A stretch of 64,000 bases of DNA. Source: Rhynchosporium graminicola (lineage: Eukaryota; Ascomycota; Leotiomycetes; Helotiales; Ploettnerulaceae). Location: contig FJUW01000014.1 in NCBI GenBank assembly GCA_900074885.1, positions 581,716 through 645,715 of the forward strand, given 5' to 3'. The notes beneath the pieces are model-generated. The model did no database searches. It saw only the letters and a list, made by a program, of their open reading frames with translations, and was not told where the DNA came from. Position numbers and translations under genes: made by a program. Positions 54,641 to 64,000 of the stretch are shown here, piece by piece; positions within the stretch are counted from its first letter, which is position 1; every line of letters starts with the position of its first letter.

Positions 54641-57600
54641 ATATCTACTTACTAGATAGAAGCTTCGTGCTTAACTTAAATATAATATCTTACTTATACT
54701 TAGTAACTTATAAAGATTACTAGACTTAATCTAATAATAGTATCCCTGCTTACCTAACTAACTTCTTTCGTATTCTAAGACGAATACTACGCCCTACTAT
54801 ATATTATACTTTAAGTACTATACTAATAAGTACTAGCGTATACGTTAGATTAAGTAAGATATATCTATCTTAGGAAGCTCCCGGGGAGTATCTACTTTAT
54901 CGTTAATATCTAAAAGGATCGATATACCTATTACTCTAGTTAGAGAGATCGATAAGAATATTCGATATAAAAATATTAAAGCTTTTATAAGAGAATATAA
55001 TAAGCTTTAAGGATTTATACTCTAACTCCGACTCTATATTAAATTTAATAGCGACCGCTTTTAGTCCGATACCGAGATAGTCCTTTAGGTAGTTACCCTG
55101 CTCGAAGGTAAAACTTTAAATTAGATTAAAAGGTTTCTCGAGGACTATCTTATCTATAGTAATAAAGAAGGAGTTATTAACGCTAATAAAGCCGAGTAAA
55201 CTACTATCGATATATTCACTATATAGGACGGATTCCTTAAAGAATTAAAAGCTAATTTTAAAGTTATAAACGAATAGAAGAAGGCAGAAAGAGCTATCGA
55301 AGCTCTATAATAGAAGGGGTTAGTAACTACTTATACTAGGGACTTTTAGCGCTACTCTACTCGTACTAAATAAGGTAATAAAGCACTTATATACGTATAC
55401 TAAAAAGGTCTTAAGGACTTTATTAAAAACGAGCTTATACGCTATAGAGCTAGAGTTATTACCTTTAGCTAACTTATTAAAGCTATATGCAAAATTAATA
55501 ATAATTAGTATAAATATAATATAAAGAAGAAAGGAAAGTTCGACTCTAACTATAAGCGAATAAGTAAAGGAGGATTCAGGGGTAAGGTTAACTACTCTAG
55601 TTATAATAAATAAGACTATAGAGACCCTATAGAACTCGACGCTACGTATAGGAAAGAATTATCGCTATAGTAGTAAATAAAATATATATAAGATTATACT
55701 TATTTTAATTATAGAAAACTAAGATACCTCATAAGGAACTATAAAAGTAATTAAAGTAAAGGAAAAAGATCCTAAGGTTATCTACTATAATAAGAACTTA
55801 ACGCTATTATCTAAGAGAAAGGGAGTTATAATAAACTAATAATATTATATACTAGCTATATCTAAGAGAGACTAGAATTAGATAATAACTATATTAATAT
55901 TAACTTAGATAATAAGAAGGAACTCCGTAAAGCTATAAATCGACTCGACGTCGAGAACTTAGAACCCGGTTCTAATATACCTTCTGAATATAGCTCCGAT
56001 AGATCAGAAATTACTTTTAAAGAAAATATACGACTTCTTATCGCTATAAGTAAGAAGAGCATTAGTAAAGCTTACGCCGAAGCAAAGGAAATATTCGAAA
56101 ATAGTATAATAGAAGTTATTAAGAAATCGCTACCTTATAATAATATAAGGTTAGAAGCTATCTAATATTAGAAGAACTTAGCGGAAGTATACTTAGACTT
56201 ATTAATACGAATCTATTATATACTCTAAGGATATAAGAATATACTAAGCGAAACCGAATAAGGGGTTCGACGCAGTTAGTAATACTAAGATACTATCAGA
56301 GAAAATATAGATTATATACTAACTATATAAATAAGACTAATAGTTTATAAAGGATTATAAGAATAAGTAAAAGATAAACTCCGAAAGATCGAAAAGAAGG
56401 ATAATATATTATAGATTAACTACTCGCGATATACTACACTTATATAGTTATCCTACTAGACTAACTTATATAATATCTATTATAAAGGAAAAGAGAACAT
56501 TAACTTTTAGCCCTAGAAATAGATATTAGTATTCTAGCTTATAAGAGATAATAACGATATCTATTATATAGCCCTAGAAATACTAAAGATATTAAAAAAC
56601 TAAGAGATCTCGGCGATAAAAGGCTATTAATAAGTAACTATAAAGAGCTTAGGAACTTATATAATAAAGAACTTTATATAATAAGAAAGGAATAATAACT
56701 ATTCCTAATAATCTATTTCAGAGGATAAGCGCTTAGAGCTATAATAAACTCTAGAGCTATAAGTAATTTTATAGATTATAAGATAATAATAAACTATAAG
56801 TTCAGACTAGTTAAGAAGGAACTCCTATATTATCTATTCGCGTTAGATAAGAATACTATCGGAAATAAAGATAGATATATAACTCTCTAAACCGATTAGT
56901 TAAATATAAAAATACTAAAAGGATATACCGAATATATTAAGTTTAATATTATTAACTTAGATACTTATAAGTTAGTACTCGATATATTATAGTTAAAACT
57001 CTATAACTCTACTATCAACTAGTAGAAGGAGCGAATTATAATAAACTATTATTAGTACAGAAGCGACTACAGAGTACTTAAATAAGCAGATAACAACCCG
57101 AAGCGAGACGAGTTATATATAGCTCTCTCGACTAACGAGAACTAAACTTAAGTCTTTATACTAAAGCGAATACTAATAGCGTATAAGGATTATAAGTAAC
57201 TTTTCCGAGAAAGTCTTAAGAATAAGGCCCTTCTATAGTACTAACTATAGGATTACGAGATACCCTTAGAACTAGGAAAGACACTTAGCTTTAGACTAAT
57301 ATACTAATAATCCGTAGTAGAGTTAAAAACCCTAAAGGAATATATAAATAATAACCTAGCGAAAGGTTTCATACGACTATCTATTTCATTAGCTACAAGT
57401 CTAATACTATGAAAATTAAGAGTGGAAATCGGCTAAAGGTCAGAATAATAGGTGATCAATTTGACTTGCTTTGATTGCTTGCTTGAAGAGAGCTAACTAC
57501 AGGAGAGATTCTAGCTACTTATATAGCTATGTGAGCTCTCTAGAATATTCTATACTACGTAATACAGAACTCCATAGAAGAAGACACGTATACCGTAGAA

Positions 57601-59397
57601 TCATACTACGTCAGTAGTACGTCAGTAGAAACCTCTAGAAGTACGATATGCGTACTAGAGAGTAGTAGAACTCTATCGAGAACCTTTATGGTAACTCTAA
57701 TAGAGTATACAGGGTATAGGCTGTTGACAAGGTACAGGGTGTAGGTGCCAGGTACAATAAGGTACATGGGCAAGGTACTGAACCAGGTACTAAGACCATG
57801 TACTGACAAGGTACAGGGTGTGTATGCCAATGCAGGCAGAACTGACCAAGGTACTGGTTACAAATCCAATAAATACTCTTCGTTCTAAAGAAAGATAAGA
57901 AACTCTACTTATATATCGACTATTATAATATTAATAGTATTATAATTAAGGATCAGTACCTATTAGCTCTGATAAATAAGCTATATAATCGACTATAAGA
58001 AGCTACTATATTCATGATATTAGATATAAGAGGAGCATATAACTTTATATAAATGAAACCCGACGAAGAATAGAAAATAGTATTTAGAATACGCTATAGC
58101 TTATATGAATACTAAGTTATATTATTCGGGCTTACGAACGCACTTACGTTATACTAATAGATAATTAATAACTAATTATATAAATACCTTAACGTTTTCG
58201 TAATCGCTTACTTAGATAATATACTTATCTACTCTAAGATAGAGACCGAGTATATTTAATATATACGTAAAGTACTTAAGAAACTTAAGAATACTAAGCT
58301 ACTTCTTAAACTAAAGAAATACGAATTTCACTAGGAAGAAATCTACTTCTTAGGATTTATTATTAGATAATATAGAGTCCGAATAGACCTGATTAAGGTT
58401 AAGGCAGTACTTATATAGCTAATACTAAGTAGTATAAAAGAAGTATAATCCTTCCTCGGATTCGCGAATTTCTATAGAAGATTTATTAAGAGTTACTCTA
58501 TAGTAGCTAAAGTACTTATAGATCTTACTAAGAAGAACTAAGACTTTATTTAAATAACTATAGCAGAAGAAGCGTTCCGGATACTAAAAGAATACTTTAC
58601 TAATATACTTATCCTAGCTACTTATAATCTAAATCTCGAAATAGTAATAGAAACTAACGCTTCGGATTTCGTACTAAGGGTATACTTAAGCTAGAAGTAT
58701 AGTAAATAACTATATCCTATCGCGTATTACTCTCGGACGTTTTTACTTATAGAGCTTAACTATAATATATACGATAAGAAACTACTCGCTATAATAGCTA
58801 CTTATAAGTAATAGTAATACTATTTAGAAGAAGTAAAGCATATTATCTAGATCCGGATCGATTATAAGAATCTAATATTATTTATATTAACGAAAATATT
58901 AAATAAAAGATAAGTTAGATAGTTAGAAGAATTCTCGACCTTAAAGTTTAATATTACTTATAAGAAAAGTAGCGAAAATATAAGAGCTAATACTCTTAGC
59001 AGATAATAAGACTACTCGGGAAAACCTATAGAGAGGCCTCGAGCTATCCTTAAAGAGGGAAAGGAAGAAATAGAATATAACTATAAACTCCTAGTAATAA
59101 TCGTAGTATTAGAAAATGAATATCTTATAAATTAAATTAAAAATGTATATATAATAAATAAATACGTATAATAAGTTACTAGTAAGCTTATAAATGACTT
59201 TATAATAAATAAAGATAGCCTCCTTAGGTTCAAAAGACTTATATATATCCTAAGTAAACTAAGATAGATATTTATAATAAAGTAATACTTATTGCTTATA
59301 TATAGTTACTAAGGGATTATAAGAACCTTCGAACGGATAGCTAGGGACTATTACTTTCTAAGTATAAGAAAGTAAATAGAAAACGTTATCAGAGAAT
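54641..59397 (+). mobile_element. Ty3/Gypsy retrotransposon 2, RIP-inactivated and interrupted
   Basis: Gag is followed near 55,620-55,750 by DPIELDATYRK and a zinc knuckle with Cys and His converted to Tyr (YTYFNYRKLRYLIRNY). Reverse transcriptase begins around 57,330 (EYINNNLAKGFIRLS). It is cut at 57,408 by a 464-bp LTR-like insertion and resumes in frame at 57,878 with FVLKKDKKLYLYIDYYNIN, then YLDNILIYS near 58,210. RNase H follows near 58,640 (ETNASDFVL). The integrase begins near 59,290 (YSY-GIIRTFERIARDYYF) but stops at 59,397, where the LTR of element 3 begins. The 3' half of integrase and the 3' LTR are absent. Confidence 0.85.
57409..57872. mobile_element. LTR-like 464-bp insertion, copy 2 (solo LTR?)
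   Basis: Second copy of the 481-bp sequence at 46,148, in the same orientation, inserted in the reverse transcriptase of Gypsy element 2. It is flanked by ATACT (57,404-57,408 and 57,873-57,877). Removing it and one ATACT restores the reading frame SLILFVLKKDKK. It differs from copy 1 by a few short indels and by changes that are mostly G/A and C/T. No coding capacity; the 74-codon minus-strand frame inside it is fortuitous. Confidence 0.78.
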
Positions 59398-59660
59398 TGT
59401 GACGACTGGTCAGGGACTGGTCAGGTTTGGAGGTTCCTCCCTATTAGTGGAAACACTTACTGCTAAGCGAGATTACACGAGTAGAGTTTAGGGGCCCCTT
59501 TTTATATATATACTTCTATTCTCTCTCTACTTCTTCACTCCTTAGTTGTAGATTCTCAAGTGATTCTTACTACTTCATATTCATGGTAATATGAGGTCTT
59601 ATTACTTAGGTAGTTTTAAGACCTTTCTAGAGTAAGCGTTATATTATCTATAACTCTTTT
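59398..59660 (+). repeat. 5' LTR of Gypsy element 3
   Basis: Begins TGTGACGACTGGTCAGGG and contains a doubled GGTCAGG, GGGGCCCC followed by TTTTTATATATATAC (TATA-like) and the pyrimidine-rich CTTCTATTCTCTCTCTAC, as in fungal LTR promoters. It keeps CA and TG dinucleotides. It interrupts the integrase of element 2. The 3' end of the LTR is only estimated. Confidence 0.6.
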
Positions 59661-62600
59661 ACCTATATCTAGGAAGATAGTAAATATCTACTTATATTAT
59701 ACCTCTATACCTAGAGCTACTAAACGCAGGAGACTACGCTATATAGAGAAGGCTTATACTAAGTATAAACTTAAAGAATAGCACTTAAACTGAAGTAACC
59801 TAAGTCCGATAAATCGACTACTAGTTCTCCGACTCCCTTTACCTCCTATTCTTCGGCGACTCGTAATACTCGCCGTAACCCACCTCTCTCTATAGTAGAG
59901 AGTACTTGCGATAACGCCTCGTCCGAGTTAAGCTTCCTAACTCTTATTATAATCAACGAGCTTACTAAGTCGCTAAACCTCCCTGATAATATCCCTATAT
60001 TAATAGCAACTATAAGTAACTCATAGGAAGACTGCGCTCACTAGCTATAAGAGGCAGAAAGGAAGCTCGCGGAGGAGAGATAATTAAACGCTAACCTATC
60101 TGCAGAACTACGCTAGTTACGGGACGAGTTCCTAGAACTACGCTAGTTAACTGCCTAGCGCTCTGCTAAGTCTATATCGTTTAATAACGTTTAATCGCGT
60201 ATAATACTGCTACTATTAATTAAAGAAGATAACGCTACTTTTATGCCGGATAATCGCCGTCGAGAATAATCTACCGGAGGAATATCGTTAATATTATACG
60301 CTACGCGTATAGAGAAGATACCGAACCTTCTAAATAAGCTCTCTGATAGAATCGACTACTCTCTAAAACTCTAGGAAATACAGATAAGTAACGCCCTCCG
60401 GCGCTACTCTAGCTACTTTATCGATGAAGATCACTGTAAAGATTAGTTACTTAACTAAACGGAAGGAATAGCTAGAACTTACCTAGAACTCTTGTTCTTG
60501 GAACTAGAATATAATAAAGAAGGCAGTATAATCGATTCACTCGATATGATCACTTAACTCGTCTCCTTCTTATCTAATCCATACGACTAATAAACTGTAA
60601 GAGCTAGCTACTCCGCGCTAAAGATAGATTATAAGCAGACCTTCTGGACGTTCTACTACGAGTTTCGTACGCTAGCTAGTAAAGCTAGAGTAAATAATAA
60701 ATCGACTCTGAAAATGGACTTATAGGAGAAGCTACCTGTATAGCTATAGAAACAGCTCTTCTAATAGTACTAAACGTTAAGGACACTAGAAGAATACGTT
60801 AAGGCTATATAAGCTGAAGACTAAGGTTAATTTATTAAAAAGACTTACTATTCCGAGTCTTTAGCTAAGGCTAGCGCGACTCGGGAACGCCCTATAAATA
60901 CCTCCTCCTAGCGCCGTAGTACTAACTCCTCTTCTTATCAAAAAATTAGTCTTCCTACGCCCGAGAACACTAGTGCGACTAGTAAATAAGTATTATACTC
61001 TGTACGAAATGATACGCCTCGTGCATAATCGCCGGCGAATGCTCCTCGTCACTTTACGCTTACCTCATACTTACGCTTATCGTCAGCTCGACTTAATACT
61101 CCGTATCGAATTAAAGTAATTAACGCTAATAATAACGTTGACAGCGAGCTAGAAGAAACGTATAACGATACCTAGGAGTATATTAAACCGCTAGTAAAAG
61201 ACTACGCCTAGGGAAAGACTCCTTCCTAGGTAGTATATAAGATATGCGATATCTTAACCTTACGAAGCTTCTTAGTAGTCAATTGTTCACTATACGTGCT
61301 ACTCTTACTAAGAATGGACTCTTGTATAAGCTACCCGTACTTCTTGATTCTGGAGCTAATAGATACTATTTTATTAATTGTTCTTTTCTCAAATCCCTTT
61401 CCTTCTTCTTAAAACCTTCAATTTACCCTCTGCTAAATGTAATTCTTATTAAAGGCTTTAATAGCGTTAATAGTAGTACTATTAGTTACTATACGATACT
61501 CAAATTTGATAGTAGATCGTCGCGTTTAGGTATTTACCTCCTTTCTTATTACTACTCTCGGAAACTATAGTATTATACTCGGAAGGATCTGGCTTTCGGA
61601 ATATTAAGTACTCTTAGATGCTTCTAAACGATAGATTATTTAGCTACTATATACTCCTCTTAGTAACGTTTATAGCTCTCCGATCGAGATTAAGGACTTA
61701 CGTAAATACTGTACTTACTAGCGCTACTAATACGATACTAACGAACGAAACGAACGCCTTGATTAGTTCTAGAAAGCGTACGAGGAACAGCGAAGTATAG
61801 CTAACTCTCTTGTTAATATTCGAGCTGTTATTAACTCTATCTCTATTATTAAATAACTGTTACTAGCTCGGAAGCGCATTTCTAGGGAGACTTATAGCTA
61901 TAAAAATATCTAAAACTCTCCCTTAGAGAGTATTCTATAGGTAACTAACTCTCTATTACTACAGCCGATAAGTTAGGACTATTTCTCCGGCGTTTATACT
62001 ACTTATTATAGATACGATAAGCCTAAGTGCTTATTACCTAAAGAATAAGAATAAAGTAGTAAAGAGAAGTCTTTATACTCTAGAGAAGCTACTGATATAT
62101 AGCCGAAGTGCATACGATTTAGCGACGTTATTGCTTATATCTCGCGTGAATCTCTACTTTAACTTAAATTAGAAGTCTCTATGTTAAAGACCTACGTATA
62201 AGATTACGCCTATGTAATTCATACTATGGACTAGTAGTTGCTCGGAATACTGTCTCGCGACTTAATAGAAGCTACTTAAAGTATAAAAATAGCTACTACG
62301 ATATTTCGGAAGCGATAAAGATCACCTCGTGTGCTAAGACCTCTTCTAGAGCCTCAAACGCTAGAGATTTATACGATTAGTAGCCTAGCTTTCTATCTCT
62401 TATATAAATGCTAGAAGTCTTCTAACGATAAGATCTTCTCTATTACCCTTTACGAGATAGATAAGCTTCTTAACGACCGAATCGCAGTTCAGTAACGTAA
62501 TACTACTATCGTATCTTTAACTATCGACCTTACGGAACGTCGTAAAACCGCCTAGTAATTTGCTATTAGCTTAAGCGAATTAGATTAAGAACTAAAGATC

Positions 62601-64000
62601 CCTTAAAAGTATAGCTAGTAGGTATACGTCTTTTCTAAGGAAGCTAGCGATATTCTCCCTCCTCATCGCTTATACGATCACCGAATTAAGCTTAAGGAAG
62701 GAGCCGAGAAGAACTTTAAATACTCCTCCTTATATAAGATATCAGCTGAAGAACTTGAAGTTGTTAAGGCGTATATTACTGATAACTTAGCTAAAGGTTT
62801 TATCGAACCTTCTTAAGTACTATACGCTATACTTGTTCTTTTCGTTAAGAAAGCTAATAGAAGTCTAAGATTCTGTATTGACTTTCGCGTACTTAATAAC
62901 CTCACGAGGAAGGATTAATATCTACTGCTATTAATCGATGAAACGCTAGCTAGAATCTCTACTGCTAAGATATTCACTAAACTAGATATTAGCTAGGCGT
63001 TCTACCGAATTCGAATAGATCTAGCCTCTAAAGAGTATACGACATTCCGGACATATTAAAGTATATATAAGTAAAAGGTACTCACTTTCGGTCTAACTAA
63101 AAGCCCTGCGATATACTAGCGATATATGAATAACGTCTTATTCGACTACTTAGACGATTTCTATATAGTATATCTGGACGATATTCTGATCTACTCTGAC
63201 GACCTATTATAGTATTAATTATACGTATATAAGGTGCTGCAACGATTATAAGACGCTAGATTATAAGCCGACCTTAAGAAGTGTGAATTTAATGTTACTC
63301 GCACTAAATACCTTAGATTTATTATCTCTACTTCTAGGATCGAGGTAGACCTTGAGAAAGTTAATATTATATAATCTTAGAATTACTCGACTATAGTTAA
63401 GAGTGTATAATTGTTCTTAGGCTTTTATAACTTCTACTGATGATTTATTAAGGACTACAGAATTATCGCAAAACCCCTTGTGTAACTTACTAAAAATAAC
63501 GTGTTATTTCGGTTCGCTAGGGAGTGTAAAGATGCTTTTGATCACCTAAAGCACGCTCTTACTTTAGTATTACTCCTCTATTACTATTAGTAATATCTAC
63601 CTTATATAATCGAAACAGATGCTAGTAATAGAGTAATAGCAGGTGTGCTATTGTAATAGTACGACGAAGACTAGTTCCTAGTAGCTTACTTCTCTAAGAC
63701 TATACTACTTACCGAGCTTAATTACGCTGTTCACGATAAGGAAATACTCGTAATTATACGATCTTTTAGTAACTAGAGATCTAAGCTTATAGGCGCACTG
63801 TATTAGGTCCGTGTCGTTACTGATTATAAAGCTCTTAAGTACTTTATAACTTCTAAATAGCTGAACGTACGATAAGCCTGATAGGCTAAGCTACTCGCAG
63901 ATTATAACTTTATAATTACTTATCGACCTAGGAAGTATAATCTACTCGTTGATACTCTCTCTCGTAGAATAGATAAATTAGACGACTAGAATAACGCTAA
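59661..64000 (+). mobile_element. Ty3/Gypsy retrotransposon 3, least damaged, partial at window end
   Basis: A gag frame is recognisable near 60,610-60,830 (TFWTFYYEFRTLASKARV and TLRTLEEYVKAI). The protease region, at 61,244-61,570, is still open for 108 codons and has an intact active site LLDSGANRYYF near 61,341. Reverse transcriptase runs from about 62,700, with AYITDNLAKGFIEPS, LFVKKANRSLRFCIDFRVLN and an intact catalytic YLDDILIYSDD near 63,171. RNase H follows near 63,610 (IETDASNRVIAGVLL) and runs to the last base, with integrase outside the window. Stops in gag and pol show it is inactive, but more Cys, Trp and Asp codons survive here than in elements 1 and 2. Confidence 0.85.

Noticed and set aside
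57606..57830. 74-codon minus-strand ORF inside the LTR-like insertion
   Set aside because: Low-complexity, not conserved in the other copy at 46,148, where the frame is interrupted; chance frame.
43573..64000. Centromere core
   Set aside because: AT-rich and gene-free, but its content is fully explained by nested transposons and nothing in sequence alone proves CENP-A binding; 20 kb in one window is not enough.

Overview
This is nuclear DNA of a filamentous ascomycete. Introns are short (mostly 45-75 bp) with GTRNGT-type donors and CTRAY/TTAAC-like branch points. The genes are typical single-copy fungal genes (Med17, COX16, Mec1/ATR, DAK, a PX-associated protein). The repeats carry the signature of repeat-induced point mutation (RIP): CpA and TpG are almost eliminated in favour of TpA. 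Gene content and the AT-rich/GC-balanced compartments fit a Pezizomycotina genome, perhaps Leotiomycetes, but the class is inference only.

Layout. 1-2,990 is a RIP-degraded island with an unidentified degenerate ORF (+) facing a Tc1/mariner transposase (-). 4,200-35,448 is a gene-rich block: Med17 (+), a PARP-finger chromatin-type protein (-), a large secreted repeat protein (-), an alpha/beta hydrolase (-), a Ser/Thr protein kinase (-), dihydroxyacetone kinase (+), COX16 (-) head-to-head with the Mec1/ATR checkpoint kinase (+), and an MFS transporter (-). 36,426-39,521 holds two adjacent decayed metabolic genes, a CYP52-like P450 and an alpha/beta hydrolase, separated by a small AT-rich relic. 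41,178-43,208 is a PX-associated (DUF3818-type) protein (-).

43,573-64,000 is a continuous 20-kb transposon graveyard. In order it holds an inverted-repeat/tandem unit, a Helitron remnant, an LTR-like insertion, a gag-only LTR element with extra LTRs, and three Ty3/Gypsy elements. The second Gypsy element is split by another copy of the same LTR-like insertion. The third is the least damaged and runs off the window.

The genes are mostly independent housekeeping functions: transcription (Med17), DNA-damage signalling (Mec1/ATR and possibly the PARP-finger protein), mitochondrial cytochrome oxidase assembly (COX16) and glycerol/dihydroxyacetone metabolism (DAK). I rebuilt spliced models by hand from splice signals and reading-frame continuity. 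All lengths come from those models. No database search was possible.
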